Shown here: in pieces, positions 35,893 to 43,986 of the stretch | Layout: each line of letters starts with the position of its first letter | Numbering within the stretch: position 1 is the stretch's first letter | From: Sutcliffiella horikoshii | Lineage (GTDB): Bacteria; Bacillota; Bacilli; Bacillales; Bacillaceae_I | NCBI GenBank assembly: GCA_001636495.1 | Contig: KV440964.1 | Span: 3,736,666 to 3,800,665, forward strand | Direction of reading: 5' to 3' | DNA: 64,000 bases | Made by a program: the position numbers and the translations under genes | Notes under the pieces: model-generated | Told to the model about the DNA's origin: nothing | Database searches by the model: none | The model's input: the letters and a program-made list of their open reading frames with translations, nothing else

Positions 35893-36621
35893 CTAACTGT
35901 TTTCTTCCACTTCCTTTTTATAAATAATCCCCAACACAAGAACCGAAATGATCGGTGCCAGTGCCACAAGTGCTATCATCCCAAATCCGTCTGTCAAAGG
36001 ATCACTCCCCTCTGTCACAGAAGCCACTCCCACCGCCATCGACAGGATAAAAGTAACCGTCATGGGCCCAGTTGCCACCCCACCAGAATCAAAAGCGATA
36101 CTCACAAAGATTTTTTTTGTAAAAAACAACAGAATGAACGCGATAATATACCCTGGGATGATGTAATACCAGATGGAAAAATTAAATTGGATACGGAGCA
36201 TGGAAAGAGCAATGGCCACCCCGACTCCTACAGAAAGCGTTAAAAGCATCGCTTTCTTCGAGATATAGCCTTCGGTGACATCCGATACCTCTTTATTCAG
36301 CACCCTTACAGCCGGCTCTGCTACTGTAGCAACAAACCCCAGCACAAAGCCGATTGGAATCAGTATCCACGAGTGAGTCATCTCACCAAGACTTTCCCCC
36401 ATCTTTTCCCCTACCGGCATGAAACCGATATGGACACCTTGGAGAAAAAGGGCTAGTCCTATGTATGCAAAGCCGAATCCTAATAGGATTTTCTTCAATT
36501 TATCCCAATCCAACTTCAGAAAAATGAATTGAAAAATCAGGAAGAATACTAATAGTGGCACTAAAGCGAAGGTAACTTCTAATAACAGTTCTCCAAAACC
36601 ATCAAATATTTCCTGAATCAT
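35893..36621 (-). CDS. DUF1538 membrane protein (second of pair)
   Basis: 242 residues with six or seven hydrophobic segments. The DUF1538 motif SFAFDSGGVATGPMTVTFI-like sequence appears here as FDSGGVATGPMTVTFILSM, and PAVRVLNKEV follows the family pattern EPDVRVLATQV in its partner. Two adjacent DUF1538 genes overlap by four bases, so the products probably assemble together as a transporter or channel. Function is not established. GGGGGG lies before the ATG. Confidence 0.8.
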   Translation of the reverse strand: MIQEIFDGFGELLLEVTFALVPLLVFFLIFQFIFLKLDWDKLKKILLGFGFAYIGLALFLQGVHIGFMPVGEKMGESLGEMTHSWILIPIGFVLGFVATVAEPAVRVLNKEVSDVTEGYISKKAMLLTLSVGVGVAIALSMLRIQFNFSIWYYIIPGYIIAFILLFFTKKIFVSIAFDSGGVATGPMTVTFILSMAVGVASVTEGSDPLTDGFGMIALVALAPIISVLVLGIIYKKEVEENS

Positions 36622-37310
36622 TGATAAATCCCCCCTAACAAAAGAACGGCAAGTATCGGGCCTATTGAAGCTAAAGCAACCAGTCCAAACCCTTCACTGG
36701 AGGATTCGTCCTTCCTCATGACAGAAGCAACTCCAACACCAAGCGCCAGAATAAACGGAACTGTTAAAGGACCTGTCGTCACCCCGCCTGCATCAAATGA
36801 GATCGGGACAAATGTATCCGGAGTAAAAAATGCAAGGAGGAAAACAAGCAGATAGGCAGGCATTAATAAGTAAGGCAACTTTATCTTATAAATGGTTCTT
36901 ACCATGGCCAACGCCACAAATATCCCTACTCCAAGCGCAACCGAAAGAATCAGGATGGTGGAAGTGATTTTCCCCTCCGACACTTCATCCACCTGTGTTG
37001 CCAGCACTCGCACGTCAGGTTCTGCCACTGTGACAGCCACCCCGAGCAATAAGCCGACAAGAATGATAAGCCACTTCTTCTTAGGCTTCGGAAGAGCCTT
37101 TCCTATCATATCACCCACTGGCAAAAGGCCAATGTTGACCCCTATCAGGAAAAACATGAGTCCAAAAGTCACCATCAATAAACCGATTAAAAACAACAAG
37201 AACTTCTCAAAAGGAAGGCCAATTAAAAAAATCTGAAGTAAAATGATTACTACTGAAACAGGCAATATTGCCAGAAAAGACTCTTTCACCGAATCTTTGA
37301 TATCCTCCAT
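36618..37310 (-). CDS. DUF1538 membrane protein (first of pair)
   Basis: 230 residues, same fold as the next gene: FDAGGVTTGPLTVPFILAL and EPDVRVLATQVDEV. The repeated (G)GVxTGPxT loop is reminiscent of a selectivity element in a membrane carrier, but this is only inference. GAGGGA lies before the ATG. The two genes form one unit with no linked regulator. Confidence 0.8.
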   Translation of the reverse strand: MEDIKDSVKESFLAILPVSVVIILLQIFLIGLPFEKFLLFLIGLLMVTFGLMFFLIGVNIGLLPVGDMIGKALPKPKKKWLIILVGLLLGVAVTVAEPDVRVLATQVDEVSEGKITSTILILSVALGVGIFVALAMVRTIYKIKLPYLLMPAYLLVFLLAFFTPDTFVPISFDAGGVTTGPLTVPFILALGVGVASVMRKDESSSEGFGLVALASIGPILAVLLLGGIYQ

Positions 37311-37395
37311 TCCCTCACTCCCACTCTTCTTATCTCTTTCTATCCTGTTACCCTATTATTCCCATAACATAACAGCGAAATGCTCAAAAAATAGT

Positions 37396-37409
37396 TGAAA
37401 GCGCTGACA
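37396..37409 (+). promoter_or_regulatory. Perfect cre site before a small membrane protein gene
   Basis: TGAAAGCGCTGACA fits the CcpA cre consensus TGWAANCGNTNWCA at every fixed position. It overlaps a candidate -35 box (CTGACA, 37404-37409; TATAGT 18 bases on), a position that suggests repression by CcpA in sugar-rich conditions. Confidence 0.55.
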
Positions 37410-37460
37410 CTTTTAAGCCTATTTACATATAGTGATAGCAAAGGGAAAGGAGGGTGTAAC

Positions 37461-37640
37461 ATGGAAAGAATTCTTCTGTTTTTTGCAGCCATGCTAGCAG
37501 GATTTGCGCTTCTTAGAGTACCAATGACGGGAACGTTTGCTGCGCTGGAGCCGATCACTAGTATTTTGGGCGTCATTACCGTTCTAGTATTCGCACTTGC
37601 CTTAATCTATCGAGGGGTACGAAACCTTATAAACCGATAA
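37461..37640 (+). CDS. Small two-helix membrane protein under a cre site
   Basis: 59 residues from the ATG at 37461, with AGGAGG nine bases upstream. Two hydrophobic segments (about 3-21 and 32-53) and a basic end (RGVRNLINR). I do not recognise a family. Upstream in-frame codons (from 37395) run through the promoter and cre site and are not coding. It is 83 bases before the tandem GNAT gene and may be in the same transcript. Confidence 0.7.
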   Translation: MERILLFFAAMLAGFALLRVPMTGTFAALEPITSILGVITVLVFALALIYRGVRNLINR

Positions 37641-37723
37641 TACTTTATGTTATAATTGTAAATAATCTGAAAAGTCCTGGAGGCGTGTACACTCTGGGCT
37701 TTTTAATTGGGGTGAAAAGAGAT

Positions 37724-38617
37724 ATGAATGAAACAGTAATTGCGTTTCCTTCTAGAGATTCATTAGAGAAAGTGGCAGCTTTTATTGCAATGCTCAATGG
37801 ACAAGCGCAAAGCCATATCGGATATTGCGGAAGGCAACAGGAAGAGATAGCCTCCTCCTTGAGAAATGATTTTACAGATGTACCATTCGAAAAAGCTTTT
37901 GTTGTAGCTTATCAGGACGAAACATTAGTAGGCGTGCTTGGCTTCGATGCTGACATCAAGCACAAAGCAGCAGAGATTTGGGGACCGTTTGTAGCAAATA
38001 ATCAGCAGGAGCAAGTGCCATTATTATTTAAAAAGATGCTACCCCTCATCCCAGAAGAGGTGGAAAAGCTTTGCATGTTTCCGAACAAGGAAAATGAACT
38101 GGCTGCGAATTTAGCAACGGAATTTGATTTCTCGAAACACAGTGAACAGGCTATCCTGACCATGAAAGAAAAAAAATGCACCATGGCTCAAGATTCGTTG
38201 CTACCTGAGCTCTCAAAGCAACTTCACCGTGAAATGGTGCGTCTCCACGACCTTGCCTTTCCTGGTACATACTATAATGGCGAACAGATCATTCACCGTA
38301 TGAATGAGTACCGCAAAGTATTTATTTATCAAAAAGAAGGTTGCTTAGCAGGGTATATTTATGTGGAAGTGGAGCCTGAATTCTCAGAGGCCAGCATTGA
38401 GTTTTTTGCAGTGGATGAGCGGTTTCAGGGAAAAGGAATAGGGGCAGAACTATTGAAAAGCGCAGTTGCTTGGATCTTTTCATTTGAGGGGATCAATGAG
38501 CTTCAATTATGCGTGGATGCCACAAATTCTCATGCAATCAGGCTCTATCAGAAGGCCGGTTTCACACTTGCTAATGAACTCCATTATTTCGAAAAGAAGC
38601 TGAAGGTCCACGCCTGA
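37724..38617 (+). CDS. Tandem GNAT N-acetyltransferase
   Basis: 297 residues from the ATG at 37724 (GGGGTG nine bases upstream); an ATG at 37685 has no site. N-terminal half (about 1-145) is a degenerate GNAT-like fold, and the C-terminal half (about 150-295) has the acetyl-CoA loop RFQGKGIGAELLKSAV and NSHAIRLYQKAGF. Substrate unknown. A perfect hairpin terminator overlaps the stop. Confidence 0.85.
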   Translation: MNETVIAFPSRDSLEKVAAFIAMLNGQAQSHIGYCGRQQEEIASSLRNDFTDVPFEKAFVVAYQDETLVGVLGFDADIKHKAAEIWGPFVANNQQEQVPLLFKKMLPLIPEEVEKLCMFPNKENELAANLATEFDFSKHSEQAILTMKEKKCTMAQDSLLPELSKQLHREMVRLHDLAFPGTYYNGEQIIHRMNEYRKVFIYQKEGCLAGYIYVEVEPEFSEASIEFFAVDERFQGKGIGAELLKSAVAWIFSFEGINELQLCVDATNSHAIRLYQKAGFTLANELHYFEKKLKVHA

Positions 38618-38632
38618 CCTTCAGCTTCTCTA
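38592..38632. terminator. Bidirectional terminator between the GNAT and DUF3231 genes
   Basis: GAAGCTGAAGGTC/GACCTTCAGCTTC, 13 perfect pairs; the GNAT stop lies in the loop. Confidence 0.85.
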
Positions 38633-39631
38633 TTCCTGCAGCCTCTCTCGATCCACTGATTGTGGGGGTTGTTCCATCCACCCTCGCTTAATCAGCATTT
38701 CCAAACCATCCTCCCCATATTTAGCTACATCCAATAGGATGGTGGAATAGTGCATGGCAAGGTCTTTACGCATTGCAGTAGACATGGCATATGCCTGCAA
38801 GTATAATCCGGCAGAACTTGTGGTCGTAATCAAAAACAAGATTAACTTGTCGGAAAAGGGGGAAACGGTCGAATCTGTTACCTCTATGCTGACAGGTATA
38901 TTCCCCAGATGTTCCTCCTCTTTCAACACCTTGTTGAAAATGTCCACTTGTTTTTCCGCAAGCTTCTTTCCTTCTTTCAGATACTCCTTGATCTCTTGAT
39001 CCTTCATGACTTGAATCAGTCCCATTAACATGACCATCCCTATGTAATTCCTCTCAATTACATAAAAGATTTCGCCAAGCTCCATCACATTCAATGGCCT
39101 TTTGTCACCAAACCAAGTGCCAAGAATAGTCTGCTGATTTTGAACATACCTTACACTCTTAGGATAAGGTATCTTGGGCGGGCGATCATATATTCCTTTG
39201 GCCAGCATTAAATTCAGTGAATGTTGGTAATGCTTTGAGGAAGTTTTTAAACATTCGCTGAAAAAGGCAACTACATCGCTTCTTGCAATCTTGGTCAATA
39301 CGGATGCATAGTAAGGTACAGTCATCTGCCCCACCCTATATGCAAAACTCAAGGCAAAAAGGTCTGTATATAATGGTGGTGCAGACAAATTGATATCTTT
39401 ATCGGAAAAACCATCAGGCATCGGAAAGCTCTCTTTTGTAAAAATCTTTTCAATTTCCTCATTGTATCTTGTTTCCAAATATAAAGACTCTTTCAGTATG
39501 TGTTCTATTTCAGTATCTTCCACCTGTTTAAGAAAATGTTTATAAAAACAGATAGTTGCACTGTTTTGAATGTAAGTTGTCCATAATGCCGCAATCTCTG
39601 GCGTTGTAAGTTGTATGTTATGCTCTTTCAT
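38630..39631 (-). CDS. DUF3231 family protein
   Basis: 333 residues made of two related halves (about 10-165 and 180-330), each a four-helix ferritin-like/CotF-like bundle. The pattern LTTPEIAALWTTYIQNSA at the start and LNVMELGEIFYVIERNYIG near the middle match DUF3231 proteins of Bacillus. These are often linked to spores or stress, but no metal-binding set is evident here. Single gene. Confidence 0.8.
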   Translation of the reverse strand: MKEHNIQLTTPEIAALWTTYIQNSATICFYKHFLKQVEDTEIEHILKESLYLETRYNEEIEKIFTKESFPMPDGFSDKDINLSAPPLYTDLFALSFAYRVGQMTVPYYASVLTKIARSDVVAFFSECLKTSSKHYQHSLNLMLAKGIYDRPPKIPYPKSVRYVQNQQTILGTWFGDKRPLNVMELGEIFYVIERNYIGMVMLMGLIQVMKDQEIKEYLKEGKKLAEKQVDIFNKVLKEEEHLGNIPVSIEVTDSTVSPFSDKLILFLITTTSSAGLYLQAYAMSTAMRKDLAMHYSTILLDVAKYGEDGLEMLIKRGWMEQPPQSVDRERLQE

Positions 39632-39733
39632 AGAAAACTCCCATTGTACATGTAGTTAACCTTAAGATGTGTTGTACAACTATCATTTATACAATAGAAA
39701 AAACAGACTCCGCTTTGAAGCCTGTTTTCCCGT

Positions 39734-40588
39734 TTAAACCAGTTTTATTTTATTACCTGATGGATCAAGTGCGAAATACTGCCCATTGTCTAGCAGCTCT
39801 ACTCTATTGCCCAGTGATTTTAACCTTGCAACGACAGACAATTTCTTCTCTTCACTCGGAAACACCAACGAAAACCATTCAAGACCTACCATGTTCTCGG
39901 CAGGTGCTGGTGCCCCCACTCCATTCCATGTGTTAAGGCCGATATGATGATGATATCGTTCTGTTGATATGAAAAGCGCTTGCCCACCATAACGGGTTAC
40001 CACTTCAAATCCAAGCCCTTTCGTGTAAAAATCCTCGGTACCTTTTAACTCTGACACATGAAGATGTATATGCCCCATTAAAGTTTCCTTAGGAAGGCCA
40101 TGCCACCTGACATCACGTCCCTCTTTAATGAGGTCTTCCACATCCAATGCAATTGATGCCATTTCTACCTCTGCTCCGTTCCAATTCCATTGATTAGACG
40201 GTCGGTCCGTATAAATTTCAATTCCGTTCCCATCCGGGTCAGCAAGGTATAGTGCCTCACTTACAAGGTGATCGGAAGCACCTTGAAGACGGACCCCAGT
40301 GTTAATGAAATGTTGAATGATGCTCCCAAGATCCGCTCTTGATGGTAATAATAATGCAAAATGATAAAGACCGGTTGTCCTAGGCTGCTTTGGTTGAATG
40401 TTCTCTGATTGAACAATCGTTAATAGTGCTGTGTCACCATCAGCAGTAAAAACAGCTGTTGATTCCGTTTGTTTTAATACTTTAAACCCTATTACCTCTG
40501 TGTAGAATGCGATGGAGCGTTGTAAGTTTTCCACTCTAATCATAACTTCTCCTACATAAGTGGCTGGATAGCGATGAAAATGTTCCAT
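39734..40588 (-). CDS. catE: Catechol-2,3-dioxygenase CatE
   Basis: 284 residues, two VOC modules, close to B. subtilis CatE (285). Iron ligands are in MGHIHLHVSELKG and HHIGLNTWNG; the substrate-side motif YLADPDGNGIEIY is also present. It opens catechol with O2 using Fe2+, detoxifying catechols in the cytoplasm. AGGAGG lies nine bases before the ATG. A palindrome of MhqR type lies 36 bases upstream of the ATG, unlike the B. subtilis gene, which is controlled by YodB and CatR. Confidence 0.92.
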   Translation of the reverse strand: MEHFHRYPATYVGEVMIRVENLQRSIAFYTEVIGFKVLKQTESTAVFTADGDTALLTIVQSENIQPKQPRTTGLYHFALLLPSRADLGSIIQHFINTGVRLQGASDHLVSEALYLADPDGNGIEIYTDRPSNQWNWNGAEVEMASIALDVEDLIKEGRDVRWHGLPKETLMGHIHLHVSELKGTEDFYTKGLGFEVVTRYGGQALFISTERYHHHIGLNTWNGVGAPAPAENMVGLEWFSLVFPSEEKKLSVVARLKSLGNRVELLDNGQYFALDPSGNKIKLV

Positions 40589-40623
40589 TTATTATTACCT
40601 CCTGAGAGAAACTTTGAATATAA

Positions 40624-40643
40624 ATATCTCGAATTAAAGATAT
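40624..40643 (-). promoter_or_regulatory. MhqR-like operator of catE
   Basis: ATATCTCGAATTAAAGATAT: arms ATATCT/AGATAT are intact and the centre matches GAATT. It lies 36 bases before the catE ATG. Confidence 0.65.
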
Positions 40644-40727
40644 TTTATCACATTATCAGTAATTTTCATATCACTTTGTAACTTTATTTTCACTGTCTCC
40701 GTCTATTGAGCTAAGGAGGATTGAATT

Positions 40728-41063
40728 ATGATGAAAAAAATTAGCTCGTTGATTTTGGCTTTCTGTTTAATGGCTGTTCTCGCTGCCTGTTCTTCCACCT
40801 CTGAAAACACTACTCCGGAAACGGCTGATGATGCTGCCGGCAACCCTGCAGGTATCGAGCTGACATCCCAGATAGAAGGTGTATTTAAAGGCTTTGAAGG
40901 AGATAATTTCGTCAAAATAGAGCACGATGGAAAAGTAGAAACGTATGAAATTGTGGATGAAGTGACCGGAGATCTCGATAAGGTGAAAGAAGGAGACGCC
41001 ATCGCCTTCTCCACAAAAGAAGTGGACGGGAAAACGGTATTGGAAACATTGAGGTTGAATTAA
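40728..41063 (+). CDS. Small lipoprotein
   Basis: 111 residues with signal peptide and lipobox VLAAC (lipid Cys at 21). The mature part, after an acidic low-complexity stretch, is one small beta-rich domain of the DUF3221/OB-like kind (GVFKGFEGDNFVKIEHDGK, VKEGDAIAFSTKEVDG). Function unknown; extracytoplasmic. AAGGAGG lies seven bases before the ATG. Single gene with its own terminator. Confidence 0.75.
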   Translation: MMKKISSLILAFCLMAVLAACSSTSENTTPETADDAAGNPAGIELTSQIEGVFKGFEGDNFVKIEHDGKVETYEIVDEVTGDLDKVKEGDAIAFSTKEVDGKTVLETLRLN

Positions 41064-41103
41064 TCAGCAAATTCAGGGACCTGGAGAATTAATTATTATG
41101 ACA

Positions 41104-41142
41104 AGGGTCTGGCTAAAGATATGCGCCAGACCCCATTTTATT
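41104..41142 (+). terminator. Terminator of the small lipoprotein gene
   Basis: GGGTCTGGC/GCCAGACCC hairpin followed by CATTTTATTT. Confidence 0.8.
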
Positions 41143-41146
41143 TAAT

Positions 41147-41659
41147 TTAAATTGGCTGATTTTCCTCGCTTACTTTGCTCCAAAGATCCTCTGTTCCAAC
41201 TGCTCGCTTAATAGTATTGATTGCACCTTGATGCAACCCCTCATGCCAGATAGCAAAGCTCAGCAGCTCTCCAAGTGTGGTAAGCTCATAGTCTCCCAAT
41301 TTGAACGGCCGTTCAACACGTTCCTCAAGCTTGCCTGCAAAATCCGCTTGAATACGTTCTGGCTGTCCCACTAAATACTCTCTGATTTCTTGAAGGGACG
41401 GAACTTCCGCTTCCCATTCATGAGGGCTTGTACCCATTCCAAACAGCTCTAAATATTGTTTTGGGATATGATGTGCTTCCCCGATGAATGGATAGAGCAA
41501 CGTATCGTGTGAAACAAATATATGCCCTAGGTTCCATCTGATCGAGTTTTTCACATCCCCCGGCATCTCATCTGCAAGTTGTTCTGTTGTGGCATCCAAG
41601 GCTGCTATGGTTCTTTTTCGTACAAACTGCATCTGTTTAAAAAGCAATTCTTCCATCAT
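41147..41659 (-). CDS. DinB-family metal-binding protein
   Basis: 170 residues, four-helix bundle. The DinB metal triad is visible: His in RWNLGHIFVSHD and two His in AIWHEGLHQGAI, spaced four apart. Bacillus DinB proteins include thiol transferases (BstA/YfiT) and others of unknown function; the enzyme activity here is not evident. Two ATGs begin the frame; the ribosome binding site is GGGATGGAATG-like and weak. Confidence 0.85.
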   Translation of the reverse strand: MMEELLFKQMQFVRKRTIAALDATTEQLADEMPGDVKNSIRWNLGHIFVSHDTLLYPFIGEAHHIPKQYLELFGMGTSPHEWEAEVPSLQEIREYLVGQPERIQADFAGKLEERVERPFKLGDYELTTLGELLSFAIWHEGLHQGAINTIKRAVGTEDLWSKVSEENQPI

Positions 41660-41762
41660 TCCATCCCCAATGTAATTGAAATTTAATTCCCCTTTATATT
41701 CTTCTTCATTTTTAAATAAAACCCTTTTTTATGGACTTATCAGGCATTGACGATTCTTGGCA

Positions 41763-41900
41763 GGAAATATCGAACGGCATGTATTTTTGGTTTTTGGAAA
41801 GTATTTTGGGTGTTTTGGAAAATAAATCAGAAGTTACGGCTCGTATTTTTTGTCGAATGGAAAATAAATCAGCCACTTCGGAAAGTAGATCTATTTAATT
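41763..41900. repeat. Degenerate short repeat, GGAAAATAAATCAG
   Basis: GGAAAATAAATCAG occurs at 41817 and 41859 (42-base spacing); related GGAAAGTAT and GGAAATAT occur at 41796 and 41763. A plus-strand frame rich in Trp, Phe and Lys crosses it, but no convincing ribosome binding site precedes it. The rest of this 310-base gap holds only the terminator at 41914. Confidence 0.45.
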
Positions 41901-41913
41901 GCCAATACGATCA

Positions 41914-41954
41914 AGAAAAAGCCACAGGTTCAAACAAGAACCTGCGGCTTCCAA
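41914..41954 (-). terminator. Terminator of alsT
   Basis: On the minus strand AAGCCGCAGGTTC/GAACCTGTGGCTT hairpin followed by TTTTCTTG. Confidence 0.85.
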
Positions 41955-41969
41955 TTTAACTTTTTTCAT

Positions 41970-43391
41970 TTAAGCGCCTTTTTTCTCTGCGCTTGCCGAA
42001 TCATCTTCCCAGCATTCTGTATTCTTCAATCCTTCAATGTTACTCGCATAGAATACAGGATCTTTCCCTTCTTTACGCTGCTTTAAATAGTCCTTCAGCA
42101 CAGCTAGGGCAATTTTTCCGATAAAGGCCAAAGCCACAAGGTTGGTAATGGCCATTAATGCCATAAACAGATCTGCCATGTTCCACACCATGCTTAAGCT
42201 TGCAACAGAACCGAAAATGATCATGCCAAGCACCGCAAATCGGAAGACCATGATAGCCACTTTGCTTTCTTTGATGAATTCAATATTAGACTCACCATAA
42301 TAGTAATTTCCGATGATGGAACTGAAGCAGAATAGCAAGATGGCAATGGCGATAAAGATGCTTGCCCATGGTCCTACATGTTCTGCTAGGGCCACCTGTG
42401 TTAATTGAATTCCCTCCATCTCCGCTCCACCAGGAATGCCTGCAAGCAGAATGATGAACGCTGTTGCACTACAGATTAGGATGGTATCTACGAATACTCC
42501 AAGTGTCTGGATGAAACCTTGCTTGGCAGGGTGACTAACATCCGCCGTTGCTGCTGCAACCGGAGCACTACCCATACCGGCTTCGTTGGAGAATAATCCA
42601 CGTTTGACACCATTCATGATCGCAGCCCCGATACCACCGGCTACCGCTTCGTTCAATCCAAAAGCACTGGAGACAATGACACCAATCAATCCAGGAATTT
42701 CTCCAATGTTCAATGCAATGACATAGAAAGCCAGCAATAAATAAGAAACGGCCATAACCGGCACGACAACTTGTGAAACTTTTGCAATCCGTTTAACTCC
42801 CCCGAAAATGACTAATGCTACTATCGCCGTTAGGACAAGTCCCAGTGCCAAGCGGTTCACTCCGAATGCTTCATGGAATGCGACTGTGATGGTGTTCGCT
42901 TGAACAGATGTAAAGGCCAATCCGAAACAGAACGTGATCAGGACCGCGAAAAGGATCCCCATCCATCTTGCTCCCATCGCTTTTTGCATATAGTAGGCTG
43001 GTCCACCTTTAAATCCGCTCTTATCCTTCACTTTATACACCTGTGCAAGTGTACTTTCTATAAAGCTTAAAGATGCGCCGAACAAGGCTACGACCCACAT
43101 CCAGAATACGGCACCAGGTCCGCCAAGGGATATGGCAATGGCCACCCCGGCAAGGTTTCCTGTACCAATTCGCGTTGCTGCACTGATACAGAACGCCCCG
43201 AAGGAAGATACCCTTTGTTTCGTTTCATTAGATGTTGGGCTTTCCTTTAAAAGCCGAATCATCTCCCCCAGCTGGGTAAACTGGACAAACTTTGATTTTA
43301 ATGAAAAAAAGATTCCAAGGCCAACCAATAATGCAATTAGAACGTATGACCAGAGAATATCATTACTCCACTCTATGATTGTGTCTATCAT
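41970..43391 (-). CDS. alsT: Sodium:alanine symporter AlsT (AgcS family)
   Basis: 473 residues from the ATG at 43391 (AGAGG upstream; GTG at 43400 overlaps it). About eleven membrane segments; the AgcS signatures GNLAGVAIAISLGGPGAVFWMW and GGPAYYMQKAMG are present, and NEAGMGSAPVAAAT is the substrate region. Imports alanine or glycine, sometimes glutamine, with Na+ or H+ at the cytoplasmic membrane. Codons continue in the standard frame with no anomalies. The 360-base region upstream holds its promoter and a weak cre-like sequence (43438-43451, two mismatches). Confidence 0.93.
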   Translation of the reverse strand: MIDTIIEWSNDILWSYVLIALLVGLGIFFSLKSKFVQFTQLGEMIRLLKESPTSNETKQRVSSFGAFCISAATRIGTGNLAGVAIAISLGGPGAVFWMWVVALFGASLSFIESTLAQVYKVKDKSGFKGGPAYYMQKAMGARWMGILFAVLITFCFGLAFTSVQANTITVAFHEAFGVNRLALGLVLTAIVALVIFGGVKRIAKVSQVVVPVMAVSYLLLAFYVIALNIGEIPGLIGVIVSSAFGLNEAVAGGIGAAIMNGVKRGLFSNEAGMGSAPVAAATADVSHPAKQGFIQTLGVFVDTILICSATAFIILLAGIPGGAEMEGIQLTQVALAEHVGPWASIFIAIAILLFCFSSIIGNYYYGESNIEFIKESKVAIMVFRFAVLGMIIFGSVASLSMVWNMADLFMALMAITNLVALAFIGKIALAVLKDYLKQRKEGKDPVFYASNIEGLKNTECWEDDSASAEKKGA

Positions 43392-43751
43392 GCTGTTCAC
43401 ACCTCTTCTGTTAGTTTCAACACAACACCTGTCACATTGGTAACGCTTCCAATATTTGTTTCCAATAAAAATATTTAATAGAAAAGCTTCAAAGTTTTCC
43501 TATTAAATACTTCTAATGAATTAATTATCCACTATTACAGCCCAGGAAGCATTAATCTACGGTGTTATATAATACTTTTATAACTTTATCACTATACTAA
43601 GATAGTTTCAATAATAATTACTGAATTAAATATTTTCGGTATTTTCAGACTAAATACCCTTTCACTATTTTTCGAATAATTTCATATTACCTTTCTTGCC
43701 AGAAATGGTTTATACTGAATCTACAATATTTGTTGGCGAGGAGGAGTTAAG

Positions 43752-43934
43752 ATGACCGAAAACAATCAACCAAAGAAGATCAGTCTGCAAGAAGCAATGA
43801 AACAGCAATTGGAAAACAAAAAGAAACAGGCAGCCGGCGGCAAAGGAAACTTTAACGGTGCACAAGGCACACAAAAGATGAAAAGCCAGCAGACGAAAAA
43901 GCCGAGTAACACAAGAAGAAAGATGGGCGTTTAA
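43752..43934 (+). CDS. Small basic protein with conserved tail
   Basis: 60 residues, about a third Lys, Gln or Asn, with no membrane segment. N-terminal half is a short amphipathic helix (SLQEAMKQQLENKKKQ) and the end reads KMKSQQTKKPSNTRRKMGV. I have the impression this is a conserved Bacillus small protein of unknown function, perhaps nucleic-acid binding because of its charge. GAGGAGG lies nine bases before the ATG. It converges with the sigma-54 regulator. Confidence 0.7.
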   Translation: MTENNQPKKISLQEAMKQQLENKKKQAAGGKGNFNGAQGTQKMKSQQTKKPSNTRRKMGV

Positions 43935-43939
43935 TCAAT

Positions 43940-43986
43940 GCAAAAAGCAGTATGAAAGGCTTAACTCGCCTATACATACTGCTTTT
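43940..43986. terminator. Bidirectional terminator between the small basic gene and the sigma-54 regulator
   Basis: AAAAGCAGTATG/CATACTGCTTTT, 12 perfect pairs with a long loop. Confidence 0.75.

Noticed and set aside
31626-35927. Open frames MIGANGEDS... (31626-31811) and MLVAKGEDS... (35739-35927) as small proteins
   Set aside because: Both lie on copies of the 127-bp repeat and share the same translation as the false extension of yhcT. No ribosome binding site precedes them; the similarity is due to the DNA repeat.
43438-43451. cre site upstream of alsT
   Set aside because: Two mismatches at fixed positions of the consensus; too weak to call as a feature.
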